From: Melitaea cinxia
Taxonomy: Eukaryota; Arthropoda; Insecta; Lepidoptera; Nymphalidae
Assembly (NCBI RefSeq): GCF_905220565.1
Contig: NC_059403.1
Span: 3,534,001-3,598,000 of the forward strand
Direction of reading: 5' to 3'
DNA: 64,000 nt
Part shown: piece by piece, positions 23,157-37,240 of the stretch
Layout: each line of letters begins with the position of its first letter
How positions within the stretch are numbered: position 1 is the stretch's first letter
The notes under the pieces: model-generated
The model's database searches: none
Told to the model about the DNA's origin: nothing
The model's input: only the letters and a program-made list of their open reading frames with translations
Position numbers and translations under genes: made by a program

Positions 23157-26100
23157 TCACTCCCCATTATCGTTTAACAACTCGTCCTCTATGTCAATAT
23201 CTTCCGCCTTACGTTTCTTAGCTCTCGGCCTCTTTCCGTGTAACATTTCTAATTTAATTTTCTTTGCCTGTTTCTTCTTTTCGCGCAAATGGAGTTTTCT
23301 CTTTGCTGCCTTTTCTGGATTGTTGACCTTCTCTTGTAGCAGCAACTGGCATTAGACAAATATACAAATATATTTATTTTGTGTATAATATTATAAAAAC
23401 ATGTAGAATAATATTGTAATATTAATAATAGTAGTAGTATCAATAATATATTTTTATTGTCATTAAAAGATACAACAAAACCTATTAACATTGGCACTAA
23501 GTTCGGCTCAAATAAATACAAAAAAAAACTTAGTTATATATAAGAGAATAATAGAAATACAATATTATAAGTATTATAAAATTTAAAGTATTATGATCAA
23601 CTGATCGATATTTCCTTTTTGTAATCAATAAAATAGATCAAAATATATAAATTACAATAGACTATTCACTGAAAAATAACAATCAAACAGTCAAAAACAC
23701 AGTTTGAAAGCTATTATATAAAATAAGTAACAAAACTAATAACGCGCTTCTTTAGAAACTGCTTCAACATTACAACGGATTTCTTTGTAAGCTGTGGAGG
23801 TTGTTACACGTTTTATTTGAAACTTTATTCAAATACATCAAAATAGACATTAAGCTTTTCATTAAAGGCCTATCCATCCAATTGATTTCGGAGGGCGGGC
23901 TTATGCGTAAATGCATTTTCCGGTGTTAAAAAAAAGGGTCGACAACGCGCTAGAAATGCTCCGACTGTCGCAAGTGTCTACAAGCTACAATATCCGCTTA
24001 CCATAAGGCGGACCGTACGATTGTTTACCACCTTTAGCAAAAAAATAATAATAAGAACTCACCTTTTTCCTTTCCGCTCTTTTAATATTCAGCTTAGTCT
24101 GAGCATCAGCCGCCATCTTGCTGTACTCAATATCACCTATTTTTCTTCTTAATTTCTTGCCCAATCTTCCCGCCAATTGTTTCGCAGGTGTAGCCGCCAT
24201 ACCTTCACCGGTCGAAAGTTCTCGAACGATCGGCGGTAGTAATACATCGATTACTGTTAGTAATTCTTGAGGAGATAAAGAACTGATGACGTGTAACCAC
24301 ATTGTGAATATGGCGGATCTCTGTAAAAATTCTATGTTAAGTATACTGCGCACATTGGATCAAAATAATATAAATTAAACATGAAAACTGTGTGGCTACG
24401 GCATTAAAGAATATAGCCACCCCCTCTCTTCTCGTGGGTGTCGTAAGAGGCGACTAAGGGATAAGACAGTTCCACTACCACCTTGGAACTTATAAAGCCG
24501 ACCGATGGCGGGATAACCATCCAACTGCTGGCTTTGAAATACACAGGCCGAAGACGGACAGCAGCGTCTTCGGTGCGACAAAGTCAGTACTGCGGTCACC
24601 AACCCGCCTGCCCAGCGTGGTGACTATGGGCAAGATACATAATTTCACGCCATTTTTGGCGCGAACTTGTGAAGACCTATGTCCAGCAGTGGACTGCAAT
24701 AGGCTGTAGTGATGATCTTTCATGTTATTTTTAACAAATTTGTACTTACAATGTTCATACAATTAGGTGCTTTGACCACTTCGACGTTAACAGCCTTCCG
24801 CAATTTGAACAGTATCCATCTTATATTGACTTTCGATTCCTCAGTATCTTCCGATTGAGATTTTTTCGAAATTTTGAATCTCGGCATTTCGTTCACTAAT
24901 TTTAATATACGGAATAACACGTCTGTCACCTTGAGAAAAATTAAATAAAATTATTAAATTATCTGATAATCTACCTAAGGAGATAAACAAAAAAGTTTTG
25001 AATGTAATGAAAATGTTTTTATAGTAAAAACGAACTACTTAATATTATTTCAAACAGATTAAAAAAAAAAACAAAAAAATGTAAATTAGACATTGGTCCT
25101 TCAAACCAATTTACTACACCAAACAAAGTTAAGTCTTCATATGCAATAGGATAAGATAACAACATACTTATGTATAATTAAAACTGAATTTTAAAGTAGA
25201 AGTAATTAAAAAAAAATGTCTAAATTTCGGCTACAAACCTGATCTGCCATATCTTGAGATACATTTGGCGTGTACTGTGCGCATAAATCTAGTACAAGAC
25301 TTTTTATACAATTCTCAGTATCATCAAAAATGAAGCCTCTTTCACACTCATTTTCTTTCGAAATCTCGTTTAGCTCTTCAACATTTATCGCTGACAAAAT
25401 TGTACCCAAAATTTTAACCGCTCTCAACCTCACCCAAGAATGAGGGTAGGCCAACAACGCTTTACATTGCTCCGCTATTTCATCATAATCGCTCGAAAAT
25501 TTCTTATTATTCATACTCGCCGGGCAATGTATTGTGATCGTATCGATTAAGTTCAACATTTGTATCAAGCAATGGTCGCGTTCTTTTTGTTTCTCATCGT
25601 CGTCTTTGCCGCTTTCATCTAGTTTTATTTTAACGAATCGACCTTCTGTAATGTTGTTGCTTAGTAAAAGTATTTTACCGCTAATTGTTGAAAGTACGCT
25701 GCTTAAGCGACTTTGGAATTTGTCTTCCTCGACGTTAACGAAACGAATACACAGTTGAGCTGCTAGTTCAAAATGTATAGGCTGTAAATTGTTAAATAGA
25801 AAAAAATTAGTTTGTCATAAACTTAAACATCACTGAGAAATAATTTTAATATATGCAAAAAAGGCAATGTGATGTTCGAGCAATCACAGATCATATAGGA
25901 ATCCAAATATAAATACAGAAGTGCTTGAAATATTTTCAAAACTATAGTAATTTTAGGAGCATAAAAAACACCGGCGGTCGTGAAATAACATTCCCGCTCG
26001 CTCGTACACTTTCGGTCCGGGTGACTGTTTTTGTGAGTCAGGCATGGCGACATGCCTCGAAGCTAGCTATACTCTCGTTAAGCTATCGGTCCCAATCGTA

Positions 26101-29100
26101 ATCATTGACACCTGATATCGATCGTTACCCAGTGAAACCGCGTGATGGATTAAGCTTTCCTTCCTTTTCCATCTCTTTCCCAGCCGACCCTTTGCCTACA
26201 TAGAGAAAGAGGCCTATGCCCAATCAAAAAATATGTATACCTGAGTGTCTTTAAAGAAAGCGAGCACTAATTCAAATAGTTTGTTCCTCTCGATAGCCGG
26301 AAACTTCTTCAGCATAGATTCGATACAACCAGCGGCGGCCTGACGACACTCCGGGGCACTATCGTTTAGCATACACGCACCCAGAGACAGAAAAATGTAG
26401 TCGCCGTGGCTTTTTAGTTGATCCTGGAACAAACAGACCATTTATTATCATCATTGAGGTAGAGCACAACTGGATATAATCATCAAAATCGCTCAAGCTT
26501 ACTTAGTTGGTCCTCGGTCATTACAATAGCTTGAATCTTGCATAATCAAGAATAGATGAGAGAAGAAAGTTTGCAAAGATAATTTTCGTAGGGATTGATA
26601 GAACGGATTTAAGGCGACATAACGAACTGAGTTTTTAAAGTTTTTTTGCTAATTGCTTTTAAACTAAGGTAGAGCATAGAAAGATATATCCTTCTCAAGA
26701 TTTTCAGCTGCCAGTCTGGAGAATTACCTCGATCTTACAGAAGATCATATAAATAACACTGCTTTCAAGAAATGTTGCGTTCCTGTGGTGAGTAAGGTGG
26801 CCAGAGCTTCTGGGAAAGCTCGGGTAGGGTTGGCAACGCGCTTGGATGCTTCTGGTGTTGCGGTCATCTATAAGTAAGTAACTGTTTACCATCAGGTGAG
26901 CCGCATAATTCTTTGCTGACCTAGTTGTATAAAACAAGTACTTACCACATTAAGTTAATACCACAATAAGTACTTACCACATTAAGTTTAACGATGATCA
27001 TGTCTAAAAACTTCAAAGAGGACTCTCTGCCGTGTTGAAGCTCGTAGTTAAGTTGTGTTATAAAGAATTGTATGTACTTCTCCAATCGTTTACCGGGCGT
27101 GTAATGAGTTAGGTAGCTAACGAATATTCCACGCGCCTCTTCTCTGTAAACAAATATTAATTTTTTAGCTCATTTCACCACTTTCTGATAAATTATATAT
27201 TATATAATTATCTCGTACATAAGTTACTGATAGGCTTTATCAGCAGGATATAATAATTTATTGCACAGGTTACGAATAGAAATATCAAACAAATAAATAT
27301 TGTGGTTTGATGACGAAAAAGAACAAAAAATTTTGGCCATCTAAATTTGTTTATTGAAGGCAGTGCCTAAAATATAATGTAACATATTAAGTATATAACT
27401 TGTCACATATATCACATAATGATATGTCATCTTACGTCATTTAATGATTATAATGATTTCTGTGTTGCATTATTTTAGATTTGTATCAGCTTTGTAAGCC
27501 AGTAAAATTGTAAGTTATATTTTGACCTAGCCTTTCAATCTTCCAATATTCAGACAACGTTTTCACACCCATAATACATCAAACAAAAAAATATTTATTG
27601 ATTGAAACACTAGAACAGTAATCGTAAATGTCACTTACCTCGACCTAGCTGATTCGCTTAGGATGCATATTTTGGACACTTTTTGCATAACTTCATGCAA
27701 TTCAGGCGACACTAGCTTCGCTTCTAATATTGCTTTTAATAATGAAAACGAATTGGATTGACGTTCATCATTTTGGCAGTCTTCTTCAGCGTAGAGTAGG
27801 AGCGTTTTTAACTGTTCTGCTTCTAGCGTGAAATATTTCACGTTCCTAACAAGTACTGTTACAGCCTATAAGCAATAAATATAATATATTAAAAGGCATA
27901 TAATTAACAAAAATTGTTGTATTTTTATTTATTAAGACGTTATTCTAAGAGCCTGTTTCATTAGTTTTGGATAGTTTATCCTGCACATAAGTTTCAAATA
28001 GACTTTAACAACAGGAGGTAGAATAGGCCATTAAAACCTGTTTCGACTAAATTAAGAAACGTCAACTTCTAATTCCACAATTTGCGTATAGAAATTCAAT
28101 TACAATTTGCGTTTCGACTAGCCCGTTGGCGCAGTTTGTAGTGGTTCTGCTTTCTGTTCCGCAGGTTGTGGATTCGATTCCCGCCTGAGTCTGAGTGAAA
28201 TATATGTATTTATATATTAATATATGTATTATTTCTATGTATATTAAAAATAGTTATAACAGTCGGCTGTTACCTGTAACACAAGCATTAAGTTGCTTAT
28301 CATAGGAACAGACCATGTGTGTATGTTATGAGACATTTATTTATAGAAATATGACATAAATATAGTGGAAATCGATGTTAAAAAATAATATATCGAAAAC
28401 TATAATCCGTTCTATATCGTCATCTCACAAATAGCGTTACCAAGAACCGGTGAAACAGGCTCGAAGCATTTTATCATGCGTTGGTCTATTTAAAAAAAAA
28501 TTGGATAATCAGTATACAAAATTATTAGGCATAAATATATTTCATGAACCATTATAACAAAAAAAAAAGTTTAAATTACCTTAAATGCGTTTCGAACTAA
28601 ATGGTAATTGTCGTTTTGTTTGCTTATTTCAAACGTTGCATACTTGTGTAGTATCGAAAAGATCGTCTTAACAATGTCTTTAGCCATTTCTTCTAGAGTT
28701 GGTGTACTAACTCTTATAGTCCACAATGTCGCTATACATTTCATAGCCACCGTCGTTACCTTGACATGGTCGCTTTTCAACGCATCGACCAGAAGAGGTA
28801 TCAAAGGATCGACAAATGCCTTACAATCTACTCGTGGAATTTTTTCCCTTTTAAGTATCACATACAAAATATTCAAACTAAATTCGATGATAACATGGGC
28901 GTTTGTTTTAGAAGACGTCTTTACATGTCTCGCTTGAAATTCTTTATTGCGTTTCGGTATTTCAGGTACTATGAAACAGTCTAGTTTAGCTCTTAACATT
29001 TTTTCCCTTTGAGCCTCTGTTAGTTCACGCTTGGGAGCGCTTAGAACAAATTCCGGTATACTTTCTGAAGCGAGACCGTGCAGAAAGACAAAAAGAGATT

Positions 29101-32100
29101 CAACTTCTATAAACTTGTTTGTCACTAAGCCACTTGTTATATGCATTAATGCTTCTTGAACTTTAACCACGATTTTCTTTGAATGATGCTTTTGCAACAC
29201 TTCTTTGAAAGGTAAAAGGAGATTTATTAGACATTTTTCAGTAATATTCTGTGCTACAATCAAGAGGGTGACATAACTTTTCTTGCTCGGTTTCGCTTCT
29301 GGGGTTTTATAGTGGAGTTTATCTACTTCTTTCTCTTCTGACAGAGATCCAAATAAGTCATTGGTACAAACATCTAGTATATAATCAAGATTTTGGTCTA
29401 TATTTCCAGGTTTAAAGTCAGATTTTAAGGCATCTAAGACAGTATGGATTGTAGCAACTAGTACGTGAACTTGGAACCCGCGTGTAAGTAAAAGCGTTAA
29501 ATGCTCTAATAACACGCCCAAGTACTCTGTTCCGACTGTTAACATTATCTTCTTTACAATATCTCTTGCCGTTATTCTCACTTGCTTTAAGGGTGATTTT
29601 AAAAAGGAACATAATTTGATGATAATCCTAAAAAATAAAACTATATTAACTACTGACATTTTATTCAAAAAACAAATTAAATCAAAAATTATGAAAAACT
29701 CATACAAATTTTTCTAGCCTTATATTTTGTAATTTAAAACTTACCCAGGTAGTTGAGACCTTAATATATCCCCCGGTAATCTTTGGAGGAGTTTCACTAA
29801 TGCTAAAGCTATGGGAACTCTTAACATGTCTTCCTCTAAGCGTACCATTCCTGTACGACGTCTATTTAACTTGTGAGACTCTTCATGTTCAGTTAATTTG
29901 CCAATTGCCCTAAAACACACAAAACATAATAGAACATTGATTTTATTAGCTTAACCTTGATTCGAGTCGATTGGGTGAAGAAACGTCCAACCTACAAAAA
30001 TGCGAATACTGAGTTACAGTGGTAAATCTCAAAAAATAATCGGTAAAATCAAAAATTATAAATACTGAAAAATCAGCTTGGTATTGATCAAATATACTTT
30101 AAGGCTTTTGGATTTCTAAGAGAGAGATATATAAATATAGAAAGAGAAAAAGCATTAAAAAAAATCTAATTTTTCTTTCTTGTCATACTTCTAAATTTAA
30201 TAAAAGTGTCTTACCTATTCAATTGGGGTAGTAATCCCGCAGATAAAGATTTAATTATTCTATTAGCAACTGAAGGTGATACAATTGTAATTCTTTCAAA
30301 TGCTGGTTCGTTGTCTACTTCTTTGTTAGTTTGGGTTTCCTCATCTTTTTCCTCTCCCGTTAGTAAATCCGTTTCTAATTCTTCTAATCTCTCAGTCGTC
30401 TTATTATTTGCTTCATTTTCATCAATTTCATTTTCAGAATCGTCTTCTTCATTTTTACTTTCATCATCTTTCTCTTTATTACTTTCATCAAGTTTCTCAT
30501 CGAGCTTTTTAGTTTTTGTTAATCCAGTGATATTATTAGTTTTTATGCTAACAGTCAATGATTTCGGTAATTCTAAATTTTTAACTTTAGAGAAGTCGAA
30601 ATGGAATGCGTCTAGTATACCGATTAATATACGTGTGAGTTGTTTTTGGTGTTCTGTTGAATGTCTCATTTTGTTCAAATACAATTTTAGTATGACTTCA
30701 TAATGATACCATGGCAACAGTCTGCAACAAGTTGCAATGACTTCAATGCACGCGTCTATAAGTGAATTTTTATCACTGTATTTATCATCACAAATATAAA
30801 TTGAAGCCAAAGGTAATATAAAGTTAGTAAGTGTTCGAGGTGTAGGGCATTTGATCATCTTTTTGGCTACTTTGCTAAATTTCAGTAGTGCTCTTACACG
30901 TCTATGTAGCTGAAGGTGACAAGAATTATCGAAGAAATCAACTTCTCTATCTTCTTTGTTTGTTAATGGAGCCAAATCCGACAAAACTACATCAGCATCT
31001 GGACATTCTCGTACCAATTCTCCCAGTAACATTATACTTTCATTGTGTAATATGTCATTTTTGCTATCTCTTATACCAGTTGATATGAGAGAGAGAACTG
31101 TGTCTCGAACTAAAAATTGTCCGTCGTGAGTCGAACGGTATTTGGATAATAATTTGGGAAGAATCTTTTTGAGACACAAGCCAGCAGTGTCACGTAGTCC
31201 TATGTCTTTCTCGGTACGTATGAAGAAAAAACAATTGTTAACAATTAAAATTGTAAGATCGACATCAATTTCCTCCGATTCTAACATTCGATATATAAGT
31301 TTATAAGCGTCAAGTCGCCGATCAAAGTCTGGTTGTTCTATCCATCTTTTATTAAAAGCATTCATTTCTGTGATAACGTGCGCCATTTTAGACAATTTAT
31401 CTTTATCAACAGTTGCACTCTCTGCAATTGAAGTCAGCAATTTAATAAGAAGTTTTCTAACTTCTACTGGTCCCACTTTATTAAACAAGACTGCAATATT
31501 TTTAATATATTGTTGAGGATTTGAGCTATGTCCAAGTAAATTAATAATGGTATTGACAGCATGTTCCATATTTTCTTCAGCCATATTCATACAAACTTTT
31601 TTCACTAATATAGGCAGTAGGAGATTCAGTAACTCATCACACATTTCAGGAGTGGTGACCATTTCTGTTACTCTTGACAAAATTAAAAGGTCTCTCTTAT
31701 TAACCGTGTTAGATTTAGCTGAATTAGCAATTCGCCTCTTCATAACCTCTAAAATACTCGGCAAATGGGGAATCAAAATTTTGCTACCGAAATTCATGTC
31801 AAGTTTATCATCTCCAACTACTTTTAATGTAGAAAATGATTCTATACTAGGAATATCTTTTTCTTCTTCATCTTCTGTCAAGGTTAACAGTTTTTCAATC
31901 ATATCCAAAACAAAATTGACAACTCCAGGATTTGTCTTTGGTGCTAGCAAAAGTTTGAAAATCGCAGGTAGTGGACTCAATAAGGAACCATCTTCAGAGC
32001 ATGTTATTAACAATACATAATATCTAGGATTTTGACACCAAATATTAAATAGTTTTAATAATACTGTTGGACTATGGATACCTTCAATATGCAGACGTGT

Positions 32101-35100
32101 AACAAGAGGCCAAACCAAAGTTTCAAATATAACAAACAACTCATCATTTGTCCAAACATATTTTTCAAATTGATCAAACAATTTTCCTAATATACTTATA
32201 GTCATTGACCGGAGATGCTTCATAACTTTAATATAACTAACATGAACTTTATCAGTATTTTGAAGGACACCTGATAGATTTGAAGAAACTGCAAAGAATA
32301 TTTTTAAGAAGTCTGACAATAATGTATCCTTCATATAACCTCCAAAATACTCTCGTACAACATCAAACAGATTTAAAATGCTTTGTATTTTTCCAGGACT
32401 TATGACAGATTTTAGGTCTAATTTATTTGTTATATCCGTATATATTTCTCTTGGTTTCATAGTCATGTATTGCTTCAACTGAGAGAATGCCATTTCTATG
32501 AACATTTTCAGCTCATTTTCACTACAACCACTTATGTATCTCATTACTAAAGCTCTTCGAGCTTGTCCTCCTCCTTTTTTATCAGCGCCTAACTTTGATG
32601 TCATTTTACCATAAAGTATTCTCAGTACAATTGGTATAACATCTTTTCTATGCTCTGGTTGGATGGCTTGTGAATCTTCAGTTATTTTAAACTGTGTCAT
32701 TTCATCTTTAAATTTATTTTCATCAACTAAATTCTGCAAATTAGTTTTGTATGGTAATAAACTTTTATTTTTATAATTAAGAACACAATCTAAAGCAAAC
32801 TTCTGAAGCCCTGGATTTTTATGTTTCAAAAATTCCATATATAATTCCCAAAATTCTGGTTCCTTATGTAGAGCTCTGGGATTTTTAAAGTGCGCCAAAA
32901 CTTGCATTACATTTATCAAAGTTTTAAAAACTATTTTGCCTGATACTGAGTCTTTGAAATCATGTTCTGGAATTTCTACAATAGTATCTTCTTCTGCATT
33001 TATTTCATTATCATCTGCTTCCATTTTTGTTTTATCATATGCCTCTATATTGATTCTAAGTGTATTCACAGAAGCATTATTCTTATATTCATCTTCTATA
33101 AAATTTAGAAACAAATTAACTACATCTCTATTTTTAGCTTCACAAACTTGTATACAATTTGTCATTATTTTCAAAATTAAATTTCTGTAATTATGCAAAT
33201 CTGGTCTTTCGGGTATACAGTTGTGATCTGCATACAGTTGTTTTAGAATATCATTACCAGTTACAATGTCGTCTTCAAATTGAAAAACTTTTAAATTCAT
33301 TTTAGCATTTTCAAATGATGATTCTAATGCTTTATAAAATGTAGGCCAAAAATCTTCAGCACTTAATGCATTACCATAACCAGCTATAAATTCTCCTACT
33401 GGCTCCCATAATAATTTAAAATTAATGTACAAAACGCCTAACATATAATTTAAGGCAAATAGATGAAATTCTGTCTTTTTTGCCAGTTCATATTGTGAAG
33501 TATTAAATGTCATTTTTTGTAAAATATTCAACTGTGCCCTGTATTCTTGTATAGAAGATGGTGTAGACTCAACAGTAAAACAGTTACTAAAAATAGAAAA
33601 TCTTTCAGTTTCGCCTCCTACTTGGACTGTTTTGTTCAATTCTTCAATATTTTCAAATAATTTATAAATATGCGTAGTTAAAAGACGTACCTAAAAATTA
33701 TTTTTTTTTAATTAATATTATACATAATACATCATTTCATCAATATCATCATTTCAGCCTCTAGCAGTCAACTGCTGGACACGGGCCTCCACAACTTCGT
33801 GCCAAAAATGGCGCGACCTCATCTGTGTTGCCCATAATCACCATACTGGGCAGGCGGGTTGGTGACTATTAATATTATATATAAAACATAAAAAATTATA
33901 TTATTATATTGAACATATTAAGCCAATACTTACGATGTGAAAAGGAGATGATATGTTTATCCTCAAATATGAGTCCACTAATGACAAAAATGGGTATGTC
34001 AAACCATTTTCTTGTTCGTATGCAGTTAAATATAGATCAACTACATGCAATGCTACTAAATAATTAGGATCTGAAGCACAAGGCAACAAAATAGGTAGCA
34101 GAGTATCAATATCACATATTTCCTTTATTTTCTTGCAATTTGATATATGAATGGAGCATTCTAATGTTGTTGCTAACAGGAACATAATTTTTCTTGCACA
34201 TTTTGACAAAGCAGTTGTGTCACAGTGGAATTTATTTATCTCTTGTTGTTCATCAAGATTGTAGCTAGTTAATACTTTTAGAAGTTGTGATATCAGACCA
34301 CTCAACATTTTAATACAAATTTCAACATCGAGGTTTTCTATATGTGGTAGGCAAAACAATACATTTACCAATTTATTAGGATTTTCAACTATATTTTCAA
34401 GATCCTCATTTAAAACAGTATTAATGTAATCCATCAGCTGAGGCAAGCCTTTCCCAAAGTTAATAGGATATTTAATCCACTCAAATAGTTTTAAGCCGTT
34501 CATAGAAACTGGAGACTTGGTAAGGCAGATTTTTGCGAGTGTCGCTACCGCATCATTATCAAAGTTTGACTGGATTACGAATTTTACAAACGCGGGTAAA
34601 ATATGTACATCGAATTGTGAATAATTGACAATACTTTCCACAAAATTTATAAGAATATTTGGAAACGGCAGAGGGAGCAGTACTTTCACTAAAATTCCAG
34701 CATGTTCCTGGGACAGAGAAATATTGGATGAAAGGAGCATTAAGGCTCCAAGCTGGGAACATACTTCCAGAACTTTCTCTGATGATTGCTCACAAATAAC
34801 TTTTACTAGAAGAAGTGTAAATTGTTGTGGGTTTGTCAAATACTTTCCATTCATGTGTTCTATTACTTGACCCGCTAATCTTAGAATATATTCTAAAGCT
34901 GCATTGTCGTCATTTTCTTTTAAAATGTCTTCAGTAAACTTATGTATACAGGACCAGAAAATGTTGAATTCTTTAGGTGATATGCCTTGTAGACAATCTT
35001 CAAATGTCTGTGTCAATACTCTGAACAGAATGTCTTGATGTGCCTTTTTGTTTTTAAGGTGTTCAAGTAACAGTGGTAAGAAATTTTCAATGCAACTGTG

Positions 35101-36641
35101 AAATTTGTTGCCAACACCTCTCAATATTTCAAAGAATAGATGTCCACAGCCTGCAATGGACTACAAAATAATAATTTATTATAAATAGGTATAGGTATAT
35201 GTTTATATTAAAGTTTGAAAAATACCCAATATGAGAGGATAGTTTAATAGCAATTATAGAAATAATCAAAAGACATATCATGACTGTATTTACATGGTTA
35301 CAGATTAGTACGAGCTATTGTGTAATTTAGGATGATTGTATAAAAAATGTTTATAAAACATAATTAAATTATTACTTACATTATCATTTTTCTCCAAGTA
35401 ATTAAGAATGAGTTCAATAAACTTCTTTTTATCCTTTATATCTCTAGCCACAAATGCAAAGCTTTCGGCTGCAAAATTATTTATATATTGTGGTTGAGAT
35501 TCACTCAACAGAGGTATGATTCTTACAATTATCACTCCTATATCCTTTTTCAAGTATGGTTTCAAAGTCTTAAACAAAAACGCTAAGCATACTAATGTCC
35601 ATTCCAGTCTCTCTGCATCTTTTGTGTTTAATAATTTTATTAGTATGTCTAGGAATTTAGGAAAATGTGGATAGAAGTCACTGCGTAAATCTTTCGCTAA
35701 TGATACTAAAATCCTGAAAAAAAATTGTACAACTCACTTAATTAGAGATTACTTATTAAGATTATTTACCAGTAACTGTTACACTAAGAATACATCTCTT
35801 AAAATTGTGTTAAGATTGAACTAAGTGTACCTACAATCATTTAAGGACCAAAATTATGAAATATATTATCCATCATAAACATTGCATGTAAATAGTAGTA
35901 ATAATAAAGAAACTACTTAAGTGAGACGAGTGAAGCTAACTTAGAGCTTGCCTACAAAAAGAGTTTAAGCCAAATGTGGTATTTCAGAAGAATGGCTTTA
36001 GAAAATATAGTCCTGTCCAGATATGACATTAAAGAAATAATATATTTCAACTTTTTTAAATATACAAATGCAAGTTACGACATAATAACAGACGTATTTC
36101 TAGTTTTTACTACATTTTTGGATAACGTTATTTTAAATAACATGAAGAAACAAAAAAAATAGACAAATAAACTTACTCGAGTAATGGTTGTAAGCACAAT
36201 TGATCTTCCAATTTCAAATATTCTTCTAGGAGACACAGCACTTCATCCTTTTTGTGAATTAGTTGCGGAACAGTCACAATACCAAACACATCTTTTTTAA
36301 ATTTTTTAAACTTTTCAGTCAGGTTAAGACCATGCCATTTTTGCAAGGCTAAGTGAAAATGTGTCTCGTTTTCACCCGGCTGGCTTGAATAAGCATGTTC
36401 AATGTGATACAAGGCAGCATGTCTTATATCTATTGAATTTATGCGCTCAGCAAAAGGTACAAACTGAAAAATATATATATTTTTATTATATATTGATCGC
36501 AATAGATTATGAAGTAGATAATAAGAAAATTTAGAAATAAAACACTTAAGATAAAATGCAATAACCTTTAAAACACAATATTTTAAAATAACTTACGCGA
36601 AAGGTATTTGTTGTTTTATGCTTTACAGGTTTGTTTTTCAT
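23157..36641 (-). CDS. UTP20: U3 snoRNP / SSU processome component UTP20, complete, 14 exons
   Basis: UTP20 (DRIM) is a giant helical-repeat scaffold of the nucleolar small-subunit processome, needed for 18S rRNA maturation. Exons in order: 36597-36641, 36177-36463, 35380-35713, 33934-35160, 30215-33690, 29745-29909, 28580-29627, 27639-27865, 26978-27143, 26241-26423, 25239-25781, 24750-24929, 24063-24320, 23157-23345. All borders are GT/AG and phases agree, giving 2,776 codons (about 2,775 aa), against 2,785 aa for human UTP20 as I remember it. The N-terminus MKNKPVKHKTTNTFR and the later LQKWHGLNLTE and NFAAESFAFVAR fit the family's conserved N-terminal part. Exon 5 alone encodes about 1,158 residues, where the DRIM domain should lie, and ends with a strongly acidic tract (about residues 1690-1755). 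The C-terminus is Lys/Arg-rich, consistent with RNA binding. Introns carry repeats at 23925, 24390, 26030, 26656, 28115 and 33752. Confidence 0.95.
23925..24045 (-). repeat. Family B SINE fragment beside UTP20 exon 13
   Basis: GGGTCGACAACGCGCTAG and CTTACCATAAGGCGGACCG are the diverged reversed family B phrases. It ends less than 20 bp from the exon 13 donor at 24062. Confidence 0.65.
24390..24716 (+). repeat. RTE-tailed SINE-like element (family A) in UTP20 intron 12
   Basis: A near full-length copy from CTGTGTGGCTACGGCATT to the tail CCAGCAGTGGACTGC and GTAGTGATGATC. It is antisense to UTP20 and ends about 35 bp from the donor of exon 12. Confidence 0.9.
26030..26222 (+). repeat. RTE-type 3'-end remnant in UTP20 intron 10
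   Basis: It contains CGTGATGGATTAAGC, TTCCCAGCCGACCCTTTG and an end reading GAGGCCTATGCCCAATC, the tail phrase of RTE-mobilised repeats. It stops about 18 bp from the exon 10 donor. Confidence 0.55.
26656..26936 (-). repeat. Family B SINE-like element in UTP20 intron 9
   Basis: A reversed copy from AAACTAAGGTAGAGC to GCTGACCTAGTTGTATAAAAC, with GTGGTGAGTAAGGTGGCC and AACGCGCTTGGATGC inside. It lies directly beside the duplicated splice donor at 26936-26988. Confidence 0.8.
26936..26988 (-). repeat. Duplicated splice-donor segment at UTP20 exon 9
   Basis: The 21-bp block AAGTACTTACCACATTAAGTT (split here as AAGTACTTAC + CACATTAAGTT) occurs at 26936 and 26968, offset 32 bp. On the minus strand each copy holds GTG|GTAAGT, so exon 9 has two identical donors. 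The first (exon end 26978) keeps the reading frame. The second would add 32 nt and shift it. Confidence 0.9.
28115..28330 (+). repeat. tRNA-headed SINE in UTP20 intron 7
   Basis: The head reads GCCCGTTGGCGCAGTTTG (A-box region) and GGTTGTGGATTCGATTCCC (B box). The body runs on through CAGTCGGCTGTTACCTG. Acceptor-stem halves do not pair, so this is a SINE head and not a tRNA gene. Confidence 0.75.
33752..33867 (-). repeat. Family A fragment in UTP20 intron 4
   Basis: It carries CAGCCTCTAGCAGTCAAC, GGGCCTCCACAACTTCG and TGGGCAGGCGGGTTGGTG. It is the tail half of a reversed family A copy. Confidence 0.8.
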
Positions 36642-36949
36642 GTTTGTGTTTTACTAATTATAAATAACTTGTATCATAGTAATTTAACATTTATCATATA
36701 AAAAAACTTATTGTTTTTTAATAGCACTAAAGTGCATTTCGACAGCAACACACGTGTGTTTGACACATTAGACATGACGATCTGAAATCGATTAAGTGAA
36801 AAATCGATTCATCGGACGTAATAAATCGATTTTAAATAAATATGTTATACTGAATCGATTCAATGAATCGATATTACACCCTTGAAAATCGACATTCGAT
36901 TTTTTTTCTGTTTCGGTAAAAACCATTAAAATTATTTACCACTAGCTGA

Positions 36950-37240
36950 GCCGGCGAACTTCGTATCGCCTAACACAAACTTTATCGTATGGTATTAAAG
37001 TTCAAATTGACTTTTAAGTATTATCACAAATCTTTTGTATGGGAGTATAGAAAAGTGTTGTTTTTAGACTTTTTCAGGAAATTTAAAAATTTTTTTTAGA
37101 ATTTTTCTGTCCGTAAGAACCATCCTCGTACTTCAAGGAATATTTTAAAAAAAGAATTAGCGAAATCGGTCCAACCGTTCTCGAGTTTTGCGCTTAGCAA
37201 CACATTCAGCGACTCATTTTTATATTATAGATTATCTGAA
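36950..37240. repeat. Dispersed repeat with GCCGGCGAACTTCG head
   Basis: It opens CTAGCTGAGCCGGCGAAC, has TTTTGTATGGGAGTATAG and AAATCGGTCCAACCG, and ends CACATTCAGCGACTCATT and TTTATATTATAGATT. This is a common insect repeat layout of uncertain class. A related head, GACCCGGCAGACGTCG, is at 60632. Confidence 0.55.

Noticed and set aside
24396..24602. 68-residue frame repeated at 7196, 20163 and elsewhere
   Set aside because: It lies in family A SINE copies; the frame recurs only because the SINE recurs.
28117..28190. Possible tRNA gene
   Set aside because: A- and B-box-like sequences are present but the acceptor stem does not pair and a SINE body follows.
30206..30703. 165-residue Ser-rich open frame on the plus strand
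   Set aside because: It is antisense to the acidic tract of UTP20 exon 5; Asp/Glu codons read backwards give Ser/Phe/Leu runs.
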